In this document: piece after piece, positions 1-8,107 of the stretch
How positions within the stretch are numbered: the stretch's first letter is position 1
How the letters are laid out: every line of letters begins with the position of its first letter
NCBI GenBank assembly: GCA_963734635.1
Contig: CAVTIA010000001.1
Location: 62,001-126,000 of the forward strand
DNA: 64,000 bases
Origin: DATCJA01 sp963734635
GTDB lineage: Bacteria > Acidobacteriota > Vicinamibacteria > Vicinamibacterales > UBA2999
Direction of reading: 5' to 3'
Notes under the pieces: model-generated
Seen by the model: only the letters and a program-made list of their open reading frames with translations
Database searches by the model: none
What the model was told of the DNA's origin: nothing
Program-made: the position numbers and the translations under genes

Positions 1-2
1 CA

Positions 3-527
3 TTCGGCATTGACGACATCCCATACTTCGCAGCGCCTGGCGATGACCGAGCCGCCAGGCGCCTGCTCGAGCTCCGCGAAGCGGTGCCCTCGGCGATCAA
101 TGCGCTCGTTGCATCGGCAAAGGCACGCGTCGATCCGCAGATCCAGAAGACGGCGGCGGATGTTGTCGTCCCATTCGAGCGTCTGGAGGAATCGATCGCG
201 CTCTATCGCAGGAGTCTTGAAAACCGTGGGCTCGACTATGCGCTCTGGGGACATTTGTCCGATGGCAACCTTCATCCGAACGTCGTGCCTCGATCGATGA
301 ATGACGTCGAGCAGGGACGAGATGCGATTCTGGAGATGGCGCGCGGAGTGATTGCGATGGGTGGCGCACCGCTCGCCGAGCATGGCGTCGGGCGCAGCGC
401 CTTGAAGCAGCAACTGCTTCGGGAGCTCTACGGCGATCGTGGAATCGAGGAGATGCGCGCCGTCAAGCGCGCCCTGGACCCGACGTGGAAGCTTTCGCCC
501 GGCGTGCTGTTTCAGAAGTCGCAATGA
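3..527 (+). CDS. FAD-linked oxidase, C-terminal part (glycolate oxidase GlcD / D-lactate dehydrogenase type), 5' truncated by window
   Basis: The reading frame is open from base 3, so the gene starts before the window; only the last ~174 residues are visible. The motif GHLSDGNLHPN is the His-containing signature of the FAD-linked oxidase C-terminal domain, and the ending (EHGVGR, then RAVKRALDPTWKLSPGVLF) is the usual carboxy terminus of GlcD/DLD-type flavoproteins, where the conserved DP..k.NPGk motif lies. These enzymes oxidise 2-hydroxy acids such as glycolate or D-lactate with FAD and pass electrons to the respiratory chain or a partner protein. The substrate cannot be told from this fragment. 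The next gene is convergent, ending 38 bp downstream. Confidence 0.85.
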   Translation, partial: FGIDDIPYFAAPGDDRAARRLLELREAVPSAINALVASAKARVDPQIQKTAADVVVPFERLEESIALYRRSLENRGLDYALWGHLSDGNLHPNVVPRSMNDVEQGRDAILEMARGVIAMGGAPLAEHGVGRSALKQQLLRELYGDRGIEEMRAVKRALDPTWKLSPGVLFQKSQ

Positions 528-565
528 ACTGAGCACACACGGCGACTTCCTGGTGTATTCGGGGC

Positions 566-1159
566 TCAGAGCAGCAGGCTCACCGCTGTCGAAGCGAGTC
601 CCGCAATCAGCAGCCACAAGGCCGCCGCGCTGAAACCGCCGCCATCGAATTTCTGAGAGTCGCCTGGCAGCGACGTGCCGATCTTGCTTTGCGCCACAAA
701 CGCGGCACCCAGCGCACCGAGCAGCAGCACCCATCCGACCGCCAGCACGCTTCGGGTGGCGGTTGTTGCGCCAGCCAGCCCTCCGGCGACGATTGCTACC
801 GATGCGATCCACCCAATCATCGCGGCGCCCGCGAGGAGCCGCAGCCGACCCAGCTCACGGTCTATCGCCTGACGGCGAAGTTCCGCCTGCAGCGCCGCCG
901 CAGCACGTCGGCGCTCCTCTTCGAGGTGGCCGCGCTCCAATTCCAGGCGTGCGTGATCGCGATCGAACGCCTCTTTCAGTGCTGCAACGACCACGTTGGT
1001 CAGCCGCGCCTCGATTGCGCCGGCGAGCCCCTGCGCCTGAGCAGTCGCGGGAAATCCGGGAGGCTCAGGCGGGGTTGATGCATTCCCCCTGAAACGTTTT
1101 GCGGCATCGCGAAAAGCGATCAACGCGTCTACGGCTCTGAAAAGGCTGGTGACATTCAC
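566..1159 (-). CDS. Hypothetical membrane protein with charged coiled-coil-like segment
   Basis: I do not recognise a family. The protein has an amphipathic N-terminal part, a highly charged Arg/Glu-rich helical stretch (about residues 65-110, probable coiled coil), then two hydrophobic segments (LLAGAAMIGWIASVAIVAGG region and VLAVGWVLLLGALGAAFVA) and a last hydrophobic C-terminal helix. The open frame extends upstream to 1207, inside the M61 gene, but the GTG at 1159 has an AGGAG seven bases before it and is preferred. It lies just after the M61 stop (1174), so the two are probably co-transcribed. Confidence 0.6.
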   Translation of the reverse strand: MNVTSLFRAVDALIAFRDAAKRFRGNASTPPEPPGFPATAQAQGLAGAIEARLTNVVVAALKEAFDRDHARLELERGHLEEERRRAAAALQAELRRQAIDRELGRLRLLAGAAMIGWIASVAIVAGGLAGATTATRSVLAVGWVLLLGALGAAFVAQSKIGTSLPGDSQKFDGGGFSAAALWLLIAGLASTAVSLLL

Positions 1160-1173
1160 GCCTGTGCTCCTGT

Positions 1174-2445
1174 TCAAAAGACGTTCCGCGCTGCCGAGCT
1201 CAACCATTCGTCGCGCGCCCGGCGCTGCTCGGCCGACAGGCTGCGACCCGCGCTCTCAGCGCTGACGATCTCGACCTGCGGGTCGGCCTCGAGGCGAAGC
1301 CGTCCCGTGGCACGCTGTCCGCGCCGTTCGAAGACGATCGCCAGTTCGTCGCCCGGCTTGTGTCTGCGAATCAGCTGCTCCACCTCAACCGCACTCCGAA
1401 CGTCCGTGCCGGCTACCGCGAGAATCACATCATCACGTTCCAGGCCCGCACCGTACGCGGGTGATCCAAACGGGACCGGCGCCGTGATTCGCGTTCGTCC
1501 CTGCACATCCTGAAATCTCAGTCGCCCGGCCGACGCGGTATTCGGAAACGCGGGCCGAAGGACAAAGCCGACGCGCTCGAGCAGCGGCCTGTAGTCCACG
1601 AGCTCGCGGCCCTGGATGAACCGGGCAAAAAAGCTCTCAGCGAATGCGGCGTCGCCGGCAACCGCCGCAAGCGCCGCCTTCAAGTCGGCAACCGTATACG
1701 GGTTGTCGACGTAGCCGGGCGCCTTGCCGCCCGGCTTTCCGTGCTTCTGCCAGAGTGCCCGCATGAAATCATCGAGCGTTGTCTTGCCGTTGCTGCGATC
1801 GCGAAGCGTCAGATCGAGGCCGAGTGCGATGGCCGCACCCCATGTGTAGTACGAGATGTAGGTGTTGTCGAAGCTCGTTCGATCCACCGACACGGCTGCA
1901 TCGACGAACGGTGCGAGGCGGCTCATGTCCTCGGCGCTTCGTATTCTCCGTCCCGGGCTGTTCGCAACCGCATTGACGACGTCGGACATCTCGGCAGCGA
2001 AATCATCCACCTGTGTGAGACCGGCTCGGAGGAGGACGAGTGGCCCGTAGTAGCTGGTAAATCCCTCACCCAGCCACAGCTCGCCGGACATGTTCGCGTC
2101 CTCGAAGTTGAACGGCTCCAGCGACCGCGGACGGATCCGCTCGATGTTCCATCCGTGGATGAACTCATGCGAGATCGTATCGAGCAGGCCGATCCGGTTC
2201 GATCGGATCGACGTCGTGCTCGTGAGGATCGTGCTGTTGCGATGCTCCATGCCGTCGCCGTTGGCCCACGGCAGGTAGTCCGCCAAAAACGTATAGGTAT
2301 TGCCTTCGTACGCCGGATACTCGCCGAAGACATGCCTGGCTTCCCGAACGATCTTCTGCACGTCGAGGGCGAATGCGTCGAGCTCCGCGTCTGTCCCCGC
2401 ATGATGGACGACGAGCCGGAAAACCGGCGACGCCTGCGACTTCAC
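1174..2445 (-). CDS. M61 family metallopeptidase, catalytic and PDZ part (downstream of a frameshift)
   Basis: This frame holds the catalytic half of a glycyl-aminopeptidase-like (M61) peptidase. HEFIH (HExxH zinc motif) sits near residue 92, followed by GWNIERIRP and LWLGEGFTSYYG, where the downstream Glu acts as third zinc ligand in the family. The C-terminus carries a PDZ domain (FGSPAYGAGLERDDVILAVAG). The first codons (GTG at 2445) are not a believable start: the N-terminal M61 domain is encoded just upstream in another frame (2165..3046). Joining them at about 2440-2450 restores a continuous family-length protein of roughly 620 residues. One indel separates the halves, either an assembly error or a recent mutation. 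Confidence 0.8.
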   Translation of the reverse strand: MKSQASPVFRLVVHHAGTDAELDAFALDVQKIVREARHVFGEYPAYEGNTYTFLADYLPWANGDGMEHRNSTILTSTTSIRSNRIGLLDTISHEFIHGWNIERIRPRSLEPFNFEDANMSGELWLGEGFTSYYGPLVLLRAGLTQVDDFAAEMSDVVNAVANSPGRRIRSAEDMSRLAPFVDAAVSVDRTSFDNTYISYYTWGAAIALGLDLTLRDRSNGKTTLDDFMRALWQKHGKPGGKAPGYVDNPYTVADLKAALAAVAGDAAFAESFFARFIQGRELVDYRPLLERVGFVLRPAFPNTASAGRLRFQDVQGRTRITAPVPFGSPAYGAGLERDDVILAVAGTDVRSAVEVEQLIRRHKPGDELAIVFERRGQRATGRLRLEADPQVEIVSAESAGRSLSAEQRRARDEWLSSAARNVF

Positions 2446-3046
2446 TCATGGAAAACGTACGCAAACCGAACGCGCTCACTTCTGTAGGGCTGTCCATCAG
2501 GTACTGAAGGTTCGGCGCCGCGAACGTGTAAGGATCCGCTCCTGCCATGAGCTGCGTAGCGACGCGCCAACCTGATCCAGGGGGCGGCTCGACGCGCATC
2601 GTGACGGGACGATTCTCGAGCCCCCGTGCCCACATCAGCGCCGCCGGCATGTTGATGTGCGCGTGCGTGCTATCGATTCCGAGGTACGTCCCATCGACGC
2701 GGTCGCCGTAAACCCGATAGGTCACCCTGACGCGACCCGCGTGAGACGGAACGTTCCACTGATGCGGAGCTGGACGAACGACGGCGAGCGCGCCGCCGGC
2801 AGCATCCGTAATCCGCACGTCGAACACATTCTTCGCAAACTCGTGCAACGCGTAACGTCCGGGCGATGAACGGCTCATGCGAAGCTCGACCGGACCGGGA
2901 GGCAGCTCATCGAAGCTCACCTCCACCTGCATCAACCGATGTTCGGCTTCGGGAAACGACAGGCGATAGCTGACCGGCGCCTGCGCAAAACAAAGCGACG
3001 GCGCGACGCCGACGAGCAGAAACACCGCGCATGCAGACGCACGCAT
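2165..3046 (-). CDS. M61 family metallopeptidase, N-terminal part (upstream of a frameshift)
   Basis: Begins with a signal peptide (VFLLVGVAPSLCFAQA), so the enzyme is exported. It continues with the beta-rich N-terminal M61 domain (PPGPVELRMSRSSPGRYALHE, which carries the family's SPGRY motif). Conserved sequence runs to about residue 200 (DSPTEVSAFGLRTFSM). The frame then continues about 90 residues of unrelated sequence to 2165, while the true continuation (VFRLVVHHAGTD) is in the frame of 1174..2445. As read here the product would lack the HExxH site. Convergent with nothing on its left; hemH follows upstream on the same strand after 133 bp. Confidence 0.8.
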   Translation of the reverse strand: MRASACAVFLLVGVAPSLCFAQAPVSYRLSFPEAEHRLMQVEVSFDELPPGPVELRMSRSSPGRYALHEFAKNVFDVRITDAAGGALAVVRPAPHQWNVPSHAGRVRVTYRVYGDRVDGTYLGIDSTHAHINMPAALMWARGLENRPVTMRVEPPPGSGWRVATQLMAGADPYTFAAPNLQYLMDSPTEVSAFGLRTFSMSEVAGVAGFPARRPSCGDRRGARRIRPRRAEDRSGSQACLRRVSGVRRQYLYVFGGLPAVGQRRRHGASQQHDPHEHDVDPIEPDRPARYDLA

Positions 3047-3179
3047 TGCGAATCGATCGTATATCGAGTGCCGGGTCTGCGACTCGGTGACTGAGCCTCA
3101 TCGCAGGATTGCGGGACGTCTGCCGGGTCTGCGGCCCGATCACATACGTCGCGCCGCAGGACCCGGCCCACGTTACGAG

Positions 3180-4166
3180 CTACGGCGCGAGGATCGGCAA
3201 CGGGCGTCCGGAGTCGTAACGGTGAATCGTGCGAAGCACGGCGTCGGCCATCATGTCGACGAACCCGGGGTCGTCATTGACCGCTTCGGCTCGGACCATT
3301 GGCAGCCCGAGGTCTTCGCATACCGCCGCTGCCTCCTTGTCGAGGTCGTACAACACCTCGATGTGGTCGCATACGAACCCGATCGGGCACAGGATTGCCG
3401 CCCGGAGTCCGCGTGCATGCTCAGTGCGGAGGTAGTCGCACACGTCCGGTTCGAGCCACGGATCCTCCGGACGTCCGCTGCGGCTCTGATAGACGAGCGT
3501 CCACTCGGTGATACCGGCTGCCGCGGCAACCAGCCGCGATGTTTCGTGCAGCTCCGCCTGGTAGCGTGAGTTGTCGGCCATCGACCGCGGAATGCTGTGG
3601 GCTGTAAAGATGAGCCGGGCCCTATCGCGATCTTCCGCGCGCAGCCGATCTGCAGCCGCACGCACGTGCCGCGCATTGACGTCGATGAAGAGCGGATGGT
3701 CGAACCAACTGCCCACGTACGTGATGTCCACGTCCGCGCCGGCTTCCGCCCGGAGCTCCTGCCGTGCGTGCGCCACATTCTCGCGATACTGCTGACAACT
3801 GGAATAGGAGTGGTGAGCCGCTGCGATGAAACCCACAGCGCGCCGGATCCCGGCGGCGTGCATTTCTCGAAGCGTGTCCACGAGCAGCGGATGCCAATTG
3901 CGCATACCGACGTACACCGGTAACTGATAGCCGGCGATCGAGAGCCGCTGCTCGAGTCCTTGCGCCTGGAGGCGCGTAAGCCTCGTTATTGGCGAGACGC
4001 CGCCGAATATCTCGTAATGGTGTGCCACTTCCTCGACTCGCTCGGGCGTCACACGGCGGCCGCGAAGCACCCGTTCGAGGAACGGACGGATATCGGCGTG
4101 CCCCTGCGGACCGCCGAAGGCCACAATCAGAACGGCCTCGAACCATCCAGGGCTGCTGCCCGCCAT
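3180..4166 (-). CDS. hemH: Ferrochelatase (protoporphyrin or coproporphyrin III type)
   Basis: A 328-residue ferrochelatase, inserting Fe(II) into the porphyrin in the last steps of haem synthesis. The N-terminal VLIVAFGGPQG, the catalytic His in FTAHSIPRSM, the SRSG motif and the Glu in CPIGFVCDHIEVLYDLD are all present, and length is normal. The CPIGFV(C/S)DH.EVLYDLD form and lack of a cysteine-rich C-terminal extension resemble coproporphyrin ferrochelatases (CpfC), but this cannot be settled from sequence inspection. It starts 15 bp after the pdxA-like stop and is probably co-transcribed with it. No signal peptide: cytoplasmic or membrane-associated. Confidence 0.93.
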   Translation of the reverse strand: MAGSSPGWFEAVLIVAFGGPQGHADIRPFLERVLRGRRVTPERVEEVAHHYEIFGGVSPITRLTRLQAQGLEQRLSIAGYQLPVYVGMRNWHPLLVDTLREMHAAGIRRAVGFIAAAHHSYSSCQQYRENVAHARQELRAEAGADVDITYVGSWFDHPLFIDVNARHVRAAADRLRAEDRDRARLIFTAHSIPRSMADNSRYQAELHETSRLVAAAAGITEWTLVYQSRSGRPEDPWLEPDVCDYLRTEHARGLRAAILCPIGFVCDHIEVLYDLDKEAAAVCEDLGLPMVRAEAVNDDPGFVDMMADAVLRTIHRYDSGRPLPILAP

Positions 4167-4181
4167 ATTCTTTGAATTTGA

Positions 4182-5204
4182 CTAGTGCGCGCGCTCCGCG
4201 CGTGGCGACGCTGCGAGTCGTGCGGCAAGCCTCAGCGCGTACTCGAGCCCGCCCGGATCGGCCGCACCTTTGCCGACGATGTCGAAAGCAGTACCGTGCG
4301 CGGGTGTGGTGAAGACGGTCTTCAGCCCGGCGGTGACGGTGACACCTTTGTTGAAGCCAAGGAGCTTGGTCGCAATCTGCCCCTGGTCGTGATACATCAT
4401 CACGACCCCATCGAACTCCCCTCGTTTCGCCCGCAGAAAGATTGTGTCCGACGACAGCGGACCGGTGGCTCTGATCCCCTCCCGTTCGAGCTTGTCGAGC
4501 GTCGGGCGGATGATGCGGATTTCCTCGTCGCCGAACAAGCCGTTCTCGCCGCAATGCGGGTTCAGCGCGGCCACACCGATCCGCGGCGGGTCGTATCCCA
4601 TGGCCCGAAGCGTCGAATCGGCAAGCCGCAACGCGTTCTCGATCCGCTCCGGCGTGATCATGTTCACGGCCTCACGCAGCGCTACGTGCGAGGTGACGCG
4701 AAACGTCGCAAACTCCGGGATGACGTTCATTTCGCCAAAGAAGCCCGTGTGGCTGGTGAGCTTCGCGAACATTTGATGCTCGTCGTGAAACGCCCATCCG
4801 CCTCGATGGAGCGCCGCCTTGTTGAGAGGCGCGAAGCTGATGCCGTCCAGGCTGCCCGTCAACGCCAGCTCAATCATCGATTTGAGCGTGTCGCCGCATA
4901 CACGGCCAGACATTTCGGAGATTCGCCCTCGCTCGAGCTGCGCGGGATCGAGGTTGCCCAGGTCGAGCACCGGAATCGAATCGGACCCCCAGTCCACTTC
5001 GCCCAGCCGTCCGCACACCGTGTAAGGGATGGGCGTGCGTGCATCGCGCATGCCGAGCTCGAGCACGCGAACGTCTCCAATCACGACGAGGCGCGCCTTG
5101 TCCGCCATCGCCCCGGATGCGAGCACCTTGACGGAGATCTCCGGCCCGATGCCCGTGGCATCGCCTAGCATGAGACCGATCACGGGACGCGAATCAGAAG
5201 TCAC
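4182..5204 (-). CDS. pdxA: PdxA-family NAD-dependent dehydrogenase (4-hydroxythreonine-4-phosphate or 4-phospho-erythronate/threonate type)
   Basis: 340 residues of the PdxA fold. GDATGIGPEI marks the N-terminus, and the three metal-binding His positions are visible in HDEHQMF, LNPHCGENGLFG and MYHDQGQIATKLL. PdxA acts in de novo pyridoxal phosphate synthesis; the close paralogue PdxA2 oxidises 4-phospho-D-erythronate or threonate in sugar-acid catabolism. The neighbouring MmgE/PrpD protein and MatC-like transporter, read in the opposite direction, make the catabolic PdxA2 role plausible, while the haem gene next door argues for cofactor synthesis. GTG start at 5204 with AGGG upstream. Confidence 0.85.
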   Translation of the reverse strand: MTSDSRPVIGLMLGDATGIGPEISVKVLASGAMADKARLVVIGDVRVLELGMRDARTPIPYTVCGRLGEVDWGSDSIPVLDLGNLDPAQLERGRISEMSGRVCGDTLKSMIELALTGSLDGISFAPLNKAALHRGGWAFHDEHQMFAKLTSHTGFFGEMNVIPEFATFRVTSHVALREAVNMITPERIENALRLADSTLRAMGYDPPRIGVAALNPHCGENGLFGDEEIRIIRPTLDKLEREGIRATGPLSSDTIFLRAKRGEFDGVVMMYHDQGQIATKLLGFNKGVTVTAGLKTVFTTPAHGTAFDIVGKGAADPGGLEYALRLAARLAASPRAERAH

Positions 5205-5266
5205 AAATCACCCTGGTGCCTTGTTTGTCTATCTTGTCATGAGGTAGCCTTGCACACCGCATCGAT

Positions 5267-5370
5267 AACTCCCGACTCCCAATCTCCAACTCCCAAAGAA
5301 CGCTGACTCCCAAACGGGACGTAAGCCATCCGGGAATTTGGGAGTTGGGAATTGGGCCCTGGGAGTTCTT
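5267..5370. repeat. Imperfect inverted repeat of ACTCCCAA/TTGGGAGT units between pdxA and prpD
   Basis: The left arm (5267-5301) repeats ACTCCCAA-like units and the right arm (5335-5370) repeats their complement (TTTGGGAGTTGGGAATTGGG and a further GGGAGTTCTTG). Together they could form a long imperfect hairpin in the divergent promoter region. Function unknown; it could also be a decayed repeat element. Confidence 0.55.
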
Positions 5371-5376
5371 GAATAG

Positions 5377-6810
5377 ATGAGCAACGAAACGCGCGCAACG
5401 GCTGCTGTCATCGATTACGTTACCAGGTCCGGTCTCGACCGATTTCCATCAGAGGCCGTGTCGCTCGCCAAGGAGTGCATCATCGACGGGCTCGGCGTAA
5501 TTCTCGCGGGCTCCGCCGCGAAGGGAACCGGCATCGTCCGCGACTACGTGCGTGCCGGCAAGGAAACCGGCGAGTCGACGGTGCTCGGCGCCGATCCGTT
5601 CACATGCCGTGCTGCGTCTGCCGCGCTCATCAATGGCACCGCCGGGCACGCGCTCGATTTCGATGACACGCAGCTTTCTTCGTCGCCGGATCGCATCTTC
5701 GGGCTGCTGACGCACCCCACGATTCCGCCGCTTGCGGCAAGCCTCGCGGTGGGCGAACGGCTCGGCGTCTCGGGACGGCAATTCCTCGAAGCGTATCTCA
5801 TCGGCTTCGAAGTCGAGTGCAAGATGGCGGAGGCCATCAATCCCACGCACTATCAGAACGGGTTTCACTCCTCCGGAACGTTCGGGACATTCGGTGCCAT
5901 GATCAGCGCCGCGAAGCTTCTGGGGTTGAACGCTGAAACGCTCGGGCATGCGCTGGCGATCGCCTCCAGCATGAGCTCCGGCATCCGTTTGAACTTCGGC
6001 ACGATGACCAAGCCACTGCACGTCGGGCGCGCTTCGCAGAACGGCGTGATCGCCGCCGAGCTCGCGGCGGCCGGCCATACCGGGGGCAAGGAGGCGCTGG
6101 ACAGCCCGTGGGGCTTCTTCCGGGTGTTCACGCTTGGCGCCGGCTTCGATGCAAATCAAATCGTCGGCGCGCTCGGCAACCCACCAAGCATCGTGTCACC
6201 TGGCGTGTCGCTCAAGCCATACCCGTGCGGAAGCCTTGGCCATCCCAGCATGGACGCCATGCTGAAGCTCGTGCTGACGCACGACGTGAAGCCCGAACAG
6301 GTGAAGGCCGTCCGGTTCCGGGCCGGCTCCAACATCCTCAACCCGCTCCGCTATCAAATCGCGCGCACCGAGCTCGAAGCGAAGTTCTGCCCGGCATTCA
6401 TGATGTCGAGCCTGGTTCTGCGCAGGAAGGCCGGGATCCACGAGTTCACGGACGAATTCGTCCAGAGCGCGCCGGTCCAGGAAATGATGCGGAAAGTGAC
6501 GACAATCCGGGACCAGGTGATCGAGGCGCGCGGCTTCGATAAGATGCGCAGCACTATCGAGGTCGATCTCGCCGATGGGCGGACACTCGTCCAGGACGCC
6601 GACGAGCGCTACCGGGGCGGGCCCGACAAACCGTTCACGGGAGAGGAGCTGCACGGCAAGTTCACCGATTGTGCGAGTCTTGTGCTGCAACCGGCCGCGA
6701 TCGGCGCGACGCTCGATCGCCTGGAGTCACTCGAGCAGGTGCGCAACGTTCGCGACATCGTCAACACGGTGACTGCCGGCGTGCTCGAAGGACAGCCGGT
6801 AGTGTTGTAG
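5377..6810 (+). CDS. MmgE/PrpD family protein (2-methylcitrate dehydratase / cis-aconitate decarboxylase fold)
   Basis: A 477-residue protein of the MmgE/PrpD superfamily. The family motif is clear (NGTAGHALDFDDT, residues ~87-99), as are the glycine-rich helix GFHSSGTFGTFGA and FCPAFMM. Members dehydrate 2-methylcitrate or decarboxylate/isomerise related tricarboxylic and dicarboxylic acids. The real substrate is unknown here because the methylcitrate synthase and lyase genes (prpC, prpB) are not adjacent. Seventeen bases separate its stop from a MatC-like carboxylate carrier, so the pair probably handles uptake and first conversion of an organic acid. No signal peptide. Confidence 0.88.
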   Translation: MSNETRATAAVIDYVTRSGLDRFPSEAVSLAKECIIDGLGVILAGSAAKGTGIVRDYVRAGKETGESTVLGADPFTCRAASAALINGTAGHALDFDDTQLSSSPDRIFGLLTHPTIPPLAASLAVGERLGVSGRQFLEAYLIGFEVECKMAEAINPTHYQNGFHSSGTFGTFGAMISAAKLLGLNAETLGHALAIASSMSSGIRLNFGTMTKPLHVGRASQNGVIAAELAAAGHTGGKEALDSPWGFFRVFTLGAGFDANQIVGALGNPPSIVSPGVSLKPYPCGSLGHPSMDAMLKLVLTHDVKPEQVKAVRFRAGSNILNPLRYQIARTELEAKFCPAFMMSSLVLRRKAGIHEFTDEFVQSAPVQEMMRKVTTIRDQVIEARGFDKMRSTIEVDLADGRTLVQDADERYRGGPDKPFTGEELHGKFTDCASLVLQPAAIGATLDRLESLEQVRNVRDIVNTVTAGVLEGQPVVL

Positions 6811-6826
6811 GGCGGCCTACGTACTT

Positions 6827-8068
6827 ATGGATCTTGCCTGGATCTCGGTCGGCGCGCTGATCATCGCGGTCACCCTCAGCATGGTGACGACGATCAACGT
6901 GGGCATCGTCTGCCTGGCGTTTGCGTGGATCGTCGGGGTGCTCCTCGGCGGCATGTCGGTGGGCGACATTCTCCAAGGATTCCCGACGCCGCTGTTTGTC
7001 ACGCTGGCAGGCGTGACCCTGCTCTTCAGCATGGCGCGCGGAAACGGGACGCTGGAGCGCGTCACCGAACGCGCGGTGCGCCTCTGTCGCGGGCACACGG
7101 GCGTGCTGCCGATCATGTTCTTCTTTCTCGCGCTTGGCTTGTCTACGATCGGCCCAGGCAGCATCGGAGCTGCCGCGCTGCTCGCGCCGCCCGCGATGGC
7201 CGTCGCGGCGCGAACGGGCATTTCGTTCTTCCTCATGGCCATCATGATCGGCAACGGCGCCCTCGCCGGAAGCCTCTCGCCCTTCTCACCCACCGGAGTC
7301 GTCGCCAACAGCGTCATGGCGCGCATGGGGTTTCCCGGGCTGGAGTGGACGACGTTCATCAACAACATCCTGGGCCATACGCTCGTGGCATTCGGCGGAT
7401 ACGCGATGCTCGGCGGGCTGCGTCTGTTTCGCACCAATCAGGGGGCCGTGGCGGTCGCCGAACCACCGACCCAGCCGCTCGACTGGCGTCATTGGCTCAC
7501 GATCATGCTGATCGTGGCGCTACTTGTCGGAGTGATCGGCTTCGAGTTCGAGGTCGGCATGACGGCCCTGACGGCGGCGGCGATCCTCTCGTTTGCCCGT
7601 GCCGCCGACGAAAAGGAGGCCATCCTGCGGATGCCGTGGGGCGTGATCCTCATGGTCACAGGCGTCACAGTTCTCATCGAACTGCTCGAGAAGACACAGG
7701 GACTCGACCTTTTCACCGATCTGCTCGTGCGGCTCTCGACAACCGACTCGGTTACCGCTGTCGTCGCATTCGTGACCGGCGTCGTCTCCGTGTACAGCAG
7801 CACGTCTGGCGTGGTGCTGCCTGCCTTTCTCCCAACCGTTCCGGGCATCGTCGAGCGACTCGGCGGACTCGATCCGATTGCCGTCGCGTCGGCGATGAAC
7901 CTCGGCTCGCACCTCGTCGATTTGTCGCCGCTCTCCACGACCGGAGCCCTCTGTCTTGCCGGAGTGCCGGCCGGCGTCGACCCGCAAGGGTTGTTCAACA
8001 AACTGCTGGCGTGGGGCCTCTCGATGACTGTCGTCGGCGCAGTGCTGTGCTGGCTGATGTTCGGGTAA
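6827..8068 (+). CDS. Dicarboxylate carrier MatC-like / SLC13-ArsB superfamily transporter
   Basis: 413 residues with about eleven hydrophobic segments. The motif GALAGSLSPFSPTGVVAN (residues ~143-160) and the matching C-terminal NLGSHLVDLSPLSTTGALC are the paired re-entrant loops of ion-transporter superfamily carriers. The N-terminal half matches the MatC N-terminal type (malonate/dicarboxylate carrier). Predicted inner-membrane, cation-coupled organic-acid uptake. It lies 17 bp behind the PrpD-like gene and 40 bp before an exported metallo-hydrolase. Confidence 0.85.
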   Translation: MDLAWISVGALIIAVTLSMVTTINVGIVCLAFAWIVGVLLGGMSVGDILQGFPTPLFVTLAGVTLLFSMARGNGTLERVTERAVRLCRGHTGVLPIMFFFLALGLSTIGPGSIGAAALLAPPAMAVAARTGISFFLMAIMIGNGALAGSLSPFSPTGVVANSVMARMGFPGLEWTTFINNILGHTLVAFGGYAMLGGLRLFRTNQGAVAVAEPPTQPLDWRHWLTIMLIVALLVGVIGFEFEVGMTALTAAAILSFARAADEKEAILRMPWGVILMVTGVTVLIELLEKTQGLDLFTDLLVRLSTTDSVTAVVAFVTGVVSVYSSTSGVVLPAFLPTVPGIVERLGGLDPIAVASAMNLGSHLVDLSPLSTTGALCLAGVPAGVDPQGLFNKLLAWGLSMTVVGAVLCWLMFG

Positions 8069-8107
8069 ACGGGATCCCCATTAATATTGCGCAACAGGAG
8101 GAGATCG

